From assembly GCA_022266195.1 (NCBI GenBank), contig WHVY01000006.1, forward strand, positions 3,410,001-3,474,000: DNA of 64,000 bases. Direction: 5' to 3'. The notes under the pieces are model-generated. The model was given only the letters and a program-made list of their open reading frames with translations, was not told the origin of the DNA and did no database searches. The position numbers and the translations under genes are program-made. Below, in pieces: positions 1 to 11,004 of this stretch; within the stretch, counting starts at the first letter, position 1; the number at the start of each line of letters is the position of its first letter. Source of the stretch: Tetranychus cinnabarinus (lineage: Eukaryota; Arthropoda; Arachnida; Trombidiformes; Tetranychidae).

Positions 1-3000
1 CAATTTGCTTACAGTTACAAGCGTAAAAAAGAGCGAGAGAAAAAAAATAATCAAAAAATGTGAATACAACAGAATCCATTTGCATGGTTATTATTCAGCC
101 TTTTTTTGTCTACAGATTTTTTTGTGCCCTTCTTTAAACACATTTTCAACTCGAATCTGATTAACGCACAAAAGGCCAACACAATTATGAGCTGATTATT
201 AAGAGGAAAAGATTCATGAAAAGCAACTTGAAATTGCAATGGAATGATTAATTTTTGAGAGAAGAAAAAATTCTCAGGGTTGAACCCTTTATGATGAAAA
301 GATGGAAATGGTTGTAATCATTTTACGTTCAACTGTCAGGATAATATTTCATTTAATCCATCAACAAACAATAACAATCTTCATTATCATCTTTTCCTTT
401 TCCTTTTTCTTTCTCTTCCTTTTCATCTTCTTTTCATCGAGTTTATTGTAAATGGATTATCAAAATGTTGAACAATCAAGATGATTACAGTTTATGATAA
501 CAACTGATGAACTTTAACATGAGCCTAAAGGGTCAAGGGGAAAAAGGTGAAAATGGTAATAAATGAATTGAACACAAATGAACCTCAAGACATGATCAAG
601 TGTTCAACTGCAATTCCGTAAGGATTAAAGTCGAGGAAAAGTTTTATCAATATTCACCTCTTTTTCATCTCTTGCGGTTCATGCCTTTGACATTGGGAAA
701 CATTGACATTTCATGTTTGCCCGTTTTCACACTTTTCTGGACATCTCCATTGAATCGAAAGGTTTTTCATCAACATTATCATTTACCATTTACTTTTTGG
801 TGATTCCCTTAAGAATCGTGAAAACCAAACCAAATGTTTCTCTTTTGTCTCCTTTTGTCTTTCAACATGGAAAGATACAGAATGGAAAAGAAGATGAAAA
901 ATTGGGATTATTTTCTTGCTGTTCATCCTCATTCTCATCATCATGTTGACAGTCAATTCTCTTTCTCTCTTTTCCTCCCTGTGACATGTTCACGCCAAGT
1001 ACTTTTACATCTAAACAGTGAAAAGTGAGCCAAAAATGTAATTCACTCCTTGATTGTTGACAAGCTCAGTGGGAATTGATGTTAAGATGAATATCATCAT
1101 TGTCTTTTAATGACATCTTTAAATAATATTATTCCCTCATCAGTTTATTACATGCTAAAATTATGTTTTACATTGAAAAAGATTATCTTGATAACAACTC
1201 CCAGTTATTCAATTTTAACAGTTTCAACATTTTCCTCGACTTTCACCAAAAATTTTTGCAAACTTTTGGAAAATCGTTTTTTTCGAAAAAATGAAATTTC
1301 AAAATTTAACCGAAAAATTCATCGAGTTTACTGAAAATGTTTTAGAATTAGATAAAAGTTGAAATAGTTCATTAGACTGTTAGAATTGGGAAAAGCACAT
1401 TTTTCGCAAACTCAACCTTTTCTTTTCGAATCAAGTTTGTCATGAAAGAATGAAATGAAAATCTTTTCATCGCTTTTTATCATTCTATCATTTGGAATCA
1501 ATTCACTTCTTTCATGATAATCATCATTTTGCATTGAAATTTTTCAGTTAAATTTCAAGGTTTACATTTTGTTGACATTTCAATTTAAGAAGAAAATGAA
1601 ATGAAATTTTTGTTGAAATTGTCGAATGATAATGAGAAAAAAAGTGATGGAAAAAAAGTTCTCATGAAATATCAACAATTCTCTTGAAAAGAATAGTTTC
1701 ATCATGTTATAGGTTTTTTTGGTTCATCATTAGTTTTACTATTATCTTCATCTTTACCTCATCATGGAGTTACTCCTTTCATCTGATAACAACAACAGAA
1801 TGTAATAACAACTTGTTTGACTCTTTCAATGTTCAGCTAATCATCACCATCATGATGATTCTCTTCCCTTTTCATGAAAACGTTTCTTCCATTGTTTTCA
1901 TTTCCAACTCTATAAGTTGCAAAAAAACATGAATAATACAAGAATTAAATGGAAATAATTTTTAGTCAAAAAAATGTATTAAACTCTTTTCCTTTTTTCA
2001 CCGGCAAATTCAATAATCTAGATAATTGACTAACTCAATTTGAAAGCAACTCGCAATTAAATTATCATTAATTTCAACAATTTAAATTGATTTGCAAAAA
2101 AAGCGAAACTGAAAACTCGATATTCAACTCTAATCAAAGTTGCCAATTTTGGCCAAATGAAGAGTCAACTGTGGCCAGGTAAAAGCGTTCAACCCAAAAA
2201 AACAGCATTTGACTCTTTCATTGAACCAAAATTGAGTCGAGTCCACACCTTAAGGTGGACCTTAAGGTAACTCAAGGAAACACAAAAATCGTTACTCTTA
2301 TGGTTAACACACAATGTAATGTGTAAAATATCTTTAACGTTCAATCTTGCTTTTGCATCTTTTCAGATTCAACTTAAGTCAAAGTTCAACAATTTTTGGA
2401 TACCAAGTTTATGTGCAAAGGATTATCGAGTTTTTGGGCCAATTTTGCTTCTCTTTATCCAACAACTGTGATTCATAACAAAGCCTATTAAAGTCATCAA
2501 GAAACCTCGTAACAGTTGTTGACTGTTAGGTCAAAGTGTTTTGACCAAAGTTTTATCAAAATTAAAATTTACCTTCAAATGAAAATTGGATTAAGTTGAA
2601 AACTAGAAAAAATAGTTTTTTTTCCATTTTCTCTCGTCGTTCGTGTTCAACTTTTAAACCTTTTGTGTTGTCTCTTCAAGTGTATGCGTTTACCAACGCA
2701 TGCCAACACATTTAATCAACTGACAATAGTTCGAGAATGCCTCATAAGGGTTAGTATTCATCTGTTATCATGTAATCATGAAAATCGTGGAGAGGAAAAA
2801 CAAATGTGTCTCCATGGTGGCCTTCAATCAAAAAGGTCTTCTCAAGGGAAGGAAAGGCCAACCTTGTTTACTGATTTACAAATGCGCTCTTTCAATATGT
2901 TGGCCATTTTCAAGTGTCAAGATGAAAATGATAACTTGCCTTTAGATTTAATCTGAGCATGTTTGGTGATGGAAGAAAAGAAGAAAAAGAAGAAGCCATG

Positions 3001-3403
3001 AAATGCTTTTCCAACGGGAATTAGAGATAAACTGTTAAACCTTTTCCACCTTCATCTCTCGATGGGATACGAAGTGATGGACTAAGGTTTCATTCATGAC
3101 TCTGGTTTACCTTTATTTACATCTTCATCTTTACTTTCATCTTTTTTCATGCTCTTTTTTCCTCTCATGATTTAAACAGTTTGCTCGAGAAAATCGAGAT
3201 ATATTTGCTTTTGCTCCGTTTGCTAATTTTGACCTTTTTTACGCCTACTTTAGAATCCTCGGAGTTCATGTTTCATGGTTTAATGACAGCTATGCATAAA
3301 GGTTGGAATTTTGATTTTTACCATTTTTTGTATTTTCCTTTTTTTATATTATGAAACAAACAAAGTTAATGAATTTTGGAAAATAAATTTTTCTGTTTCT
3401 TAG
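1..3403. other. Upstream / 5' intron sequence of Pax6, no proven gene
   Basis: AT-rich non-coding sequence. The part just before 3404 must be intron, because the paired exon starts in mid-codon. It includes a pyrimidine tract near 390-430, two adjacent copies of a 10-bp palindrome at 2247-2268, and an inverted repeat GGTCAAA-GTGT-TTTGACC at 2529-2546. An open frame from 2684 to 2956 (90 aa from the first ATG) resembles no family I know. One possible short start exon at 2157-2178 is treated as a finding. Confidence 0.6.
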
Positions 3404-3750
3404 GTCACTCAGGAGTCAATCAATTGGGTGGTGTTTATGTAAACGGCCGACCTTTACCCGACACGACCCGTCAAAAGATAGTTGAATTAGCGCATCAAGG
3501 AGCCCGCCCATGTGACATATCTCGAGTTCTTCAAGTATCAAATGGCTGTGTTTCCAAAATATTGGGTCGATATTATGAGACGGGTTCAATTCGACCGAAA
3601 GCCATTGGCGGTTCCAAGCCTCGAGTGGCAACACCAGATGTAGTTGGTAAAATAGCCCGGTTCAAGAGTGATTGTCCATCAATATTTGCCTGGGAGATTC
3701 GAGATAGATTATTGAACGAAGGAATTTGCACCAATGATAATGTTCCAAGT
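3404..3750 (+). CDS. Pax6: Pax6 exon: paired domain, PAI and most of RED
   Basis: Acceptor TTCTTAG ends at 3403 and the exon starts with the last two bases of a split codon (phase 1; Gly if the previous base is G, Ser if it is A). The exon reads HSGVNQLGGVYVNGRPLPD onward and closes with NDNVPS before the strong donor GTGAGT at 3751. It is 347 nt long. From memory, vertebrate PAX6 exons 5 and 6 (131 and 216 nt) encode the same stretch and add up to 347 nt, so both outer borders are conserved and the inner intron is absent. Reading on through the donor gives a spurious tail ending at 3837. Confidence 0.97.
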
Positions 3751-6700
3751 GTGAGTAGACCACAGATCGTGGACCGGCCTAAGAGAGTAAACAAAAAAAA
3801 TGCAAAACAAAAAACGTCAATGAGAGAATGCTGTTGAAAGCAGGAAAATTAGAGTTGATTCATTTACTTTTGATTAGCAAAGTTTGACCGTTAATCAACT
3901 TGTCATTTGTAAATAAATGTCTAAACTGATTTTAACCCGTTGACCAAAAAGAGGGAAACAAATGGAAGGGAAAATGAGAGGAGAAACGAAAGAAGAAGGA
4001 AAAAGAAGGGAAAAATGACAAAAGCAAAGCTCGTTATCATTTTACATCCTTTAAACCTTGCTCAGTCCACTCCCTGTTAATCAGAATTCCCAGCGTATTT
4101 TGTCAAATTAGCTGATTGTTCATCAATGTTCACCTCTTTTTAAATGCAATTTGCACTTGATTTGCCTTTCTTCTTCTTCTTTCAACATTATTTACTTAAC
4201 TGTCAAAGAACAACAATTTTCATGATTAACATTCATTATTGGCTTATTATTAGCATCTATATTGTCACCCATTATTATGTTTATCAGCATTGGGTGGACA
4301 TTTGTTTTATCCTCTTTGGAATGGACACGGAATGGGAAATGCCTTTTTAAACAGAAAACATTCTTTTCAACTCTTTCTCTTCTCTTTTCATGAAAACCTT
4401 TTTTCTTCTCCTTGAGTTTGTTTGCATTGTAAAGAGCTTGTTCACAACAGTTTCACATTTTGATTGAACCGTGAAATTAGCTTCAAATTTGGTTCAATGA
4501 TGAGAGAATGAGCAAGAGAGAAAATCTGATTTTCCAGAGAAAAAAAAACTCAATATTCAGTCTTTTTCCTTCTTCATTGAGAAAATCATTTTTTCCTCTC
4601 TTCCATCAGTCTGGATAAAAGTAAATAACTGAGACTAACCATGATAATGAACATTTACTTGGATTATTCAATTTTTATTTGTTGATGAGGCAAACAATTG
4701 TTTATTTGTTCAGCAAACATTTCCTCCTGCAAATGCTGACATTGAGATTTCAACAAATTGTCCATTCTTTAATGTTGCTGGAAAAGTTGAAAAATTTATA
4801 TTTTCTCGCCATTCTTTCCTCGAATCGACATTAAATCGAAAACTTTTTTTTCTTTTAAATTTCAATTTTTGTCAAAAATCGAAAAATCTTTTCTCTTAAT
4901 TACTTTTTCTTTACCTTTTCAAATCTGATTAAAGATCAACTTTGACTTTATTGTAGAGACAAATTTGAAAAGTTGAATCAAAATTTTGTTTAACCTTTCA
5001 AAATCCATTCAATTTTTTAGTTTCTCTTGCCTTTAAAAAGAAGAAGATAATCAGGATGAAAAGAGATGACAAGTATAGGAGTATTTTACGGTAAAAAAGG
5101 TATAATTCTTCATCCTTCTTCTTCCATCCAAAACATGATCCTCTTAATTCCAAAGCAAAGGATAGGATTCTGGTTCTGAATCTTGATTCAAACCTAAATT
5201 GGCTATTTATTTCTTACATGAACAAGAAGACAATGAAGAAGAAGAAGAAGAAAAGGTTGAGAAGAAACTCAATTCTGAATGATGCTCTTGTTTCCGTTTC
5301 TGATCCACAACCATTTAAGACCCATAAACCATCAAGAATTCATCTTAACCAGCCAAGAAAAAAGAAGAAAGAAGAAAGAAGATGAAAATGATGAAGAAAA
5401 AAAAACTGATTACTGTCATTGGCAATATGTTAAAGTGATCGCTTTCAATCTCTCTCTTCTTGTGACTCTACTGATCGTGAACGTGCCCTTTCCTCCTCCC
5501 TTTACTCCTTCATCATTCTTATCATTCTCATTCTCATCATCTTTTCCTCTTCCATCTTCTTCCTTCCTCCTTCAATGTTAACTTTCGTCTTTTTAGCTTC
5601 TCTCTCATTCAGGATTGAAAACAGAAGCTAACACAACTGAAACTCAAATGACCTTAAATATGGTTGATTAACCATCAAAAATGGTGATCATGATAATGAT
5701 AATGATTATCCTCAATCTCTACTCTTTCTCTCTCTCTTCTTGTGATTACACTGATCGTGAACGTGCCCTTTCCTCCCCCTTTACTCCTTCATCATTCTTA
5801 TCATCTTTCCTCTTCCATCTTCTTCCTTCCTCCTTCAATGTTAACCTTCGTCTTTTTAGCTTTTCTCATTCCCTTCTCATTGAGAACTGAAAACAGAAGC
5901 TAAACAACTGAAACTAAAATGACCTTAAATATAGCTGATTAACCATCACAAAATGGTGATCATGATGATGATAATGATTATCCTTAATGATTATCGATAA
6001 AAATCATTTCCAATTTTGTCGAAAGTCGAAAGAAAAGAGGAAAATAACTCGAAGATAATGATTGTTTTTACCTTTTTTTTTTGTTTGGGTTCGGAATTTT
6101 CACTCAATATTTTGATCAACTTGGAATTTTTGTTTTTTTCAGGTTTCATCGATAAATCGTGTTTTGCGCAATTTGGCTGCTCAAAAGGAGCAACAAGCTC
6201 ATAGCCAGGCTACAAATGAAGTTTACGATAAGTTACGAATGCTTAATGGTCAAGGCTGGCATGCAAGGGCTGCTCCTCCTTGGTATCCTGGTGCTGCAGC
6301 AGCAGCAGCCGCCTTTGGTAACATTGGACCACCTTGTGTACCCTCAGTGCCAACAGCACCTTCATCAATACCACCTGAAAATGGTTCATCTCAAGCATCT
6401 CAAGATAAAAAAGGTAAATTTTCTCAACTTTTTCACTCTTAAAAAATTTCTCTTTTTTGACACTTTTCAAATGTTATCATTAACAAGCGGCCCTTCGATC
6501 ATGAATTATCGAAATTTTCTTTACATTGAATAAAATGAACTCACTGCAGACTTAGCGACTCGAAATCTCGATGAAAAACCATCGTAAATGAGAAAAACTA
6601 AAAATCAAATGAAATCTGGTTCTACAGCTAGACAAAATGAAACCTAAGTTTCAACTTAGAAATTGATTTTATCAAAAACCTTCGATCAGAGAAATCTTTG

Positions 6701-9700
6701 AATTGCCGGAATAGTGCTAGATTTTGTGTCCCTGAAATCGATCAGATAGCAACTCGAAAGTCGCAGTTTTGATGCACATAAATCATTCAACAATGAATCA
6801 AAGCGTCATTAAACTAATTTGCTTCTCTCCGCCATGCTTTTGAGTACGAACTGTTTTTTCCACCCATCCTGAATATGATTTTCTCAAGATCTTACAATCT
6901 TTTCAACCAAATTCTTGCAATTCTTTGTTAGCTCTTAGAAAGCTCAAGTATTTTTTGTTGCTGTAGTCGAATCATGGTCATCATTTGGTCGCAAAACTTT
7001 TCTTAAGAACCCTTTCCATTGCCACCAGTTTGACGCAAAAATGACAGATCATCACTGAAGTTTTTTCACTGAGTAGGTTACAATCAATCGACATCAAAAA
7101 ACAATTCTTAATAAAAACCATTGTCAGATGTAAGTTGAAATCTTTAGCTTTTGTCACATTAATGATATTCACTTGGGATGAAAAGGCTATTCTTTGAGCA
7201 GTCGTAAAAAAATTCATTCGATTTGAGAGTTGAACATTTGTGGAAGCATGGAACTGATTCCACTCGTTTAATCAAAAAGTTTCTCTGATGAACAATCATT
7301 ACAAAATTGAGTTCAAAGTTTAAACCTCGGTCTCTTATGTGCAGTTGAGGAACCAGATTTTCACTCGAAAGATAGTTTTTCTGTAAAACCTTGATTAATG
7401 CATAAAAACGTGGGTTGAGCTTCCAGGAAAAATCAGTAAGATGGCGTTGTCTTTACACTGAAAATTAGACTAATAATGACTAATTAACAGTAGATGGAGC
7501 TTTTTTGCATTAACTAAGGTTTTACAGTTTCCTTACCCAACAATCAATCTGAAAACAAAAAAAGTTCCCCCAAAGTCAATAGTAACAGATACGGATTCCG
7601 CATTTTTCCTTCATCCTGGTTAAACGTGAATTTCTCAGTAACCTGAATTCTGATTAAGCTCTGACTATTTTTCGTAATTGTAGTTCAATCATGGTTTTCA
7701 TCCTGTGTAAAAATTTTCTTTAGAACCCGTTTATTTATGAGATTTAGTCACAAATTGATAGTTTGACTATATTTATTGTATTTATAGTAATGGCGAAAAG
7801 ACTCTTCTTTTCTTTCTCCAGATAATTCCCTGTACGATCTGGATGGACATTCAATTGACCCTGAAAGTGGTACAGATGATTCATCTCATCCAGAAGGAAG
7901 TGAAGATACGGAAGCAAGATTACGCCTTAAACGTAAACTCCAAAGAAATCGAACTTCTTTTACACCAGAACAGATTGAAGCACTGGAAAAAGGTAATCCT
8001 CATGAGAAGATAAAGGTTGACGGAAAAAGTCAATTGAATAACAATTTAATCTCTTCAATTCATTTTGCAACAAGAACAAAAGTTTAGAGTAAAAAAAAGA
8101 GAGAAAACTCATCTTGTCATCTTTTTCTCCTTTTCATTCTATTCTCAATTCTATCCAGGAAAATCCGAAAATTCAATTGAAGGTCATTATCTATTAAGCT
8201 ATTTCATATCAACATTTCCATTGATGTAATGTAATAAGCGCTCTTACAATGGAGCAACATTGCATGTGAAGAAGAAGAAGAAGATGATGAAAAAGATGAG
8301 AAATGACTCTTTCATATTCACCATTCAACATGGTGCCACTGCATATTATCCGATAATAACTATAATAAAATAATCTTCTTGATAGCTTGATGATAATAAT
8401 GAAATGTAGAGCAAAGCAGAAAGAAGCAAAAAAGTTAGACAAAGTATTCAATTCCAGTCTATTGTTTGTATCAATAAAAGGTTGGAAGAAAAGCTCGAGT
8501 AAGAAAAAAAAATATTAAACTAATAACATAATGCTATAAAAGTTGATGATATTGTAATATAGCATTTTAAATATGTCATTGCCTTTGCCACTTGGTGACT
8601 AATGTTGCCTTAAAATGGTCAGTCAGCACAACCGTAAAAGGTAATAACAGGAGAGGGAAAAGAAGGAAAAGAAAACTTGAAGAAAAAAAAAGACTTTTTC
8701 CATGTAAACATGAAACTCTTTGCCCAACAATAGGCAATGGATATTAAATGATATTCAAGTTTTGTTGAACAGAGACTATTGAGTAAACTGGTTGAAAAGG
8801 AGAAAGTGAATGAAAAGTGTTTTCCTCAATTGTACTATTTTAAGTCGACCAAGTATAAAGAGGATAATGACAAGGTAAAGTCAAGGTAGAGAGACTTGTG
8901 TAAATTGTTGAACGTTAAGTGGTTCAATAACAATGAGTGATCATTTGCTTTAAAGATTAACACTTGTAAAGGTTTTTCAGACTTGCAGACGAATCTATCG
9001 TTGCTTCATTTTTTCGACATTTTTCTTCTTCTTCTTCTCTCTTTACCTTTGAACCTTTCAAGCTAGTTTCAGCTTCTGATCGCCATTTTCATGTTTACAC
9101 TTTTTCTTTGCCGTTTTATATCCATTATTGCTGTTTCTTGGGTTTGTTGTCGATTCGGATAACAATATTTGATAACAATAACTCCCTGCTGGGAGGAATC
9201 AGTTACTGTTATCAATACCTATACTTGAATGAGATAAGAAGGCGTTGCTTATTATCGCAAAAAATGTTTACTCTTATAGGGTAAAGTCACGTGTCTGCAT
9301 TGTAAACATTTTCAGTTCAATATTGAACATTCATGGAAATTGATTCGTTTCAATATTTGCTCAATTTTGAAAAAAAGTTCCATTTTTTGTTTTTCCAAAT
9401 TCTTTTTGGGACATTTTGATTGAAATTTTCAGTTTTCTTTCGTCTCTTCATTTCGTTCTTGTTGTTCGTCATTACCTTTCCGTTGCATTGTTTAATTAAC
9501 CTTTGCTCTTCTTTTTTTCTTTTCTTGTTCGCCTTTCAACAGAATTTGAAAAAACACATTATCCTGATATATTTTCCAGAGAACGACTTGCCAGTAGAAT
9601 AGATTTACCGGAAGCTCGAATACAGGTAAGAACTTCATTATCAATTCTCTTTCCATTGTACTTATCATTATTAGTGCTCAGTTATTAGTTACACACCTTT

Positions 9701-11004
9701 CCTGAATCAACCTTAATCATCATTCAACATCATCCAATTAGCCTTTCATCAATTCAAAAGCCAATCCCATTCAAACCGTCAAAATAACGGTCAATAGCGA
9801 AAGGTTTATTTTAATCATTTTGAAACTTTCATTTTGTTCCAAGTTGAAGAGACCGAAATCTCAGAATCAAATCAAAAAATTTAATCGTTTTCAAAGAGCT
9901 AATCAAAAGGTAAAATTTTTACACAACTCAAAAATTTGATTAGTCTTAATAGAGATCGAAAACCGTTTATGCCTTTTCATCACCTTAACCCAAAGTTCAC
10001 GTTAGAATCGAGAAATAGATCGATAAGAATTTTGATAGAATATTTGAAGAAATAGATTTAAAGACTCTTAGAGTCTGAAAAGTCGAGCTTAAGATTTTTT
10101 CCAGTCGAATATTAGGTCCACGAGTTTGATAAATTTTGACATTTTTTGCTTTTACCTTGAATCGATTTGATTAGTGAGATGTAGTCATCGATTTTATGTT
10201 AATAATTGATTGGTTTTTCTGTCAGTTGAATGATGATTATTGATTGTCGAAAGGAAAGCATGCTTTTTTGTTCTCACTGTTCTAAAAATAGTCCTAAATG
10301 AGTTCGAAAATGTTTCCAAAACATAAACACTGAAAATGTTAACTTAAATAAAAAAATTGCTGAGAATCACTTAACCTGATTATACAGGCCTACGATCATA
10401 TTATGCAGGTTTGGTTCTCAAATAGGCGAGCAAAATACCGTCGTGAGCAGAAACTGCGAGACCAACGAAAATCAAGCGATCAAACTACGGTACTGACCAA
10501 TCCATCACCAACAACAACCTCATCACCCGTTTCTGCAGCAGCAGCGGCAGCAGCAGCAGCAACAGTTCCACCACGAATACCAATCAACCCTGGTTTTCCA
10601 AATGGCTTTTACCCATCAATACCTCACCCATCAATATCTCATCCATCAATACCTCACTCAATGGTATCCGATACTTACAGGTAAGTCAATCTTTAACCTG
10701 TGAACCTTTGAAAAAAGAAAAAGAATTTTTTTTAAAAAATTTTATCCAACATTGAAATTAAATCTTTTTCGTTCTCTCTCGTTTATCCAACAGCTCGATA
10801 ACATCAATGCCCAGTTACTCAATGGCATCCAATATGGCACAAAACTCTTGCCTTCAACAGCAAGCCACGGTTTCCAACTATTCTTGCATGTTGCCTCCAC
10901 CGCCTGGAAGTGTCCGCTCTTATGATCCTCTTGGTAGTCTTGGAAGTTACTCACGACCCTCAACTTGTGGTGCGAGCGATGTGCAATACTCTGACCTTTA
11001 CTGA
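3404..11004 (+). CDS. Pax6: Pax6 / twin-of-eyeless transcription factor (gene span, six visible exons)
   Basis: This is a nuclear transcription factor that specifies eye and anterior sensory fate. Joining 3404-3750, 6143-6413, 7822-7992, 9543-9625, 10409-10680 and 10794-11004 gives 451 residues plus stop, with all junctions in frame and with GT-AG borders. Paired domain: residues 1-128. Linker with YDKLRMLNGQ and WYPG: about 140-165. Homeodomain: 246-305, with Ser at position 50 (WFSNRR) as in Pax proteins. A PST-rich tail follows, with MPSYSM and NYSCMLP blocks that resemble the vertebrate Pax6 tail. Residue 14 of the paired domain is Asn, as in Toy and vertebrate Pax6; Drosophila Eyeless has Gly there, so Toy-like is the better label. 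There is no octapeptide. The first residue is split by a phase-1 intron and the start exon is not securely seen. Pax6 identity is near certain; the exact paralogue is less so. Confidence 0.96.
3751..6142 (+). other. Pax6 intron, 2392 bp, with tandem duplication
   Basis: Donor GTGAGT and acceptor with a T-run then CAG. It lies inside the paired-domain coding region. Most is AT-rich with pyrimidine tracts and a GAA microsatellite near 5234-5252. The 3' half holds a 280-bp tandem duplication (separate entry). No coding exon is seen inside. Confidence 0.85.
5446..5986 (+). repeat. Imperfect tandem duplication, unit about 270-280 bp
   Basis: Copy 1 runs from about 5446 to 5712 and copy 2 from about 5713 to 5986. 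Both contain CTGATCGTGAACGTGCCC (5471 and 5751, offset 280), a pyrimidine-rich core with CTTCCTCCTTCAATGTTAA, the string AACAGAAGCTAA, and ATGACCTTAAATAT, and both end in a GATAATGATTATCC block. Differences are small indels and substitutions, so the event is recent or one or both copies are constrained. Confidence 0.88.
6143..6413 (+). CDS. Pax6: Pax6 exon: end of paired domain and linker
   Basis: The acceptor is a run of T followed by CAG at 6140-6142. The exon begins VSSINRVLRNLAAQKEQQ, completing the paired domain, and continues through YDKLRMLNGQ and WYPG to a seven-Ala tract coded by GCT, GCA and GCC codons (about 6292-6312). It ends in phase 1 at DKK|G before donor GTAAAT. The PS|VSS border is the same as in vertebrate PAX6. 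The linker is short and has no octapeptide. Confidence 0.95.
6414..7821 (+). other. Pax6 intron, 1408 bp
   Basis: Runs from donor GTAAAT to acceptor CTTTCTCCAG. It is less repetitive than the flanks and holds two diverged copies of a stretch of about 60 bp (6951-7013 and 7667-7730). No open frame with family resemblance. Confidence 0.85.
7822..7992 (+). CDS. Pax6: Pax6 exon: acidic linker and N-terminal homeodomain
   Basis: The acceptor is CTTTCTCCAG at 7812-7821. The split codon restores Asp, then NSLYDLDG, an acidic Ser/Asp/Glu stretch, and LRLKRKLQRNRTSF leading into homeodomain helix 1, ending EALEK in phase 1 before GTAATC. The LQRNRTSFT-EQIEALEK block is diagnostic of Pax6 rather than Pax2/5/8 or Pax3/7. 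Confidence 0.95.
7993..9542 (+). other. Pax6 homeobox intron, 1550 bp
   Basis: Runs from GTAATC to CAACAG, splitting homeodomain helix 1 at the conserved EALEK|E position. Contains purine-rich stretches (8275-8310, 8650-8690), a TTC run near 9023-9040 and a strong hairpin at 9170-9214. No exon is seen. Confidence 0.85.
9170..9214. repeat. Imperfect inverted repeat / hairpin in Pax6 intron
   Basis: The left arm TGATAACAATAACT (9170-9183) pairs with AGTTACTGTTATCA (9201-9214) with one mismatch in 14. The loop contains a second short stem, CTCCC (9182-9186) with GGGAG (9191-9195). It is one of the cleaner inverted repeats in the window. Confidence 0.75.
9543..9625 (+). CDS. Pax6: Pax6 exon: homeodomain helices 1-2, 83 nt
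   Basis: The acceptor is CTTTCAACAG at 9533-9542. The exon encodes (E)FEKTHYPDIF to LPEARIQ and ends in phase 0 at donor GTAAGA. The 83-nt length and both borders (EALEK|E and ARIQ|VWF) equal those I recall for vertebrate PAX6 exon 10, which supports direct orthology. Confidence 0.95.
9626..10408 (+). other. Pax6 homeobox intron, 783 bp
   Basis: Runs from donor GTAAGA to acceptor TTATGCAG, at the conserved ARIQ|VWF position. AT-rich; no coding or structural element recognised. Confidence 0.85.
10409..10680 (+). CDS. Pax6: Pax6 exon: recognition helix and start of PST tail
   Basis: Starts VWFSNRRAKYRREQK after an acceptor ending ATGCAG. The recognition helix carries Tyr at homeodomain position 56, where Pax6 normally has Trp. 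After the homeodomain come Ser/Thr-rich sequence, a run of nine Ala codons (mostly GCA) near 10534-10560, and a repeated PSIPH / PSISH element. The exon ends in phase 2 (AG|C, Ser) at the strong donor GTAAGTC. Confidence 0.95.
10794..11004 (+). CDS. Pax6: Pax6 terminal exon: C-terminal activation tail
   Basis: The acceptor is TTTATCCAACAG ending at 10793. The exon completes Ser and reads SITSMPSYSMAS, then NYSCMLPPPPGSVRSYD, and ends DVQYSDLY at TGA 11002-11004. The MPS-(Y/F)-M and YSCMLP-RSYD segments line up with the vertebrate Pax6 PST domain. The tail after RSYD is only about 26 residues, clearly shorter than in vertebrates, and lacks the vertebrate terminal block. Confidence 0.94.

Noticed and set aside
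3416..3794. Minus-strand open frames under the paired-domain exon
   Set aside because: Shadows of the conserved + strand coding sequence.
3404..11004. Calling the gene eyeless rather than twin of eyeless
   Set aside because: Paired-domain residue 14 is Asn, the ancestral/Toy state; Drosophila Eyeless has Gly. A general Pax6 label is safer.
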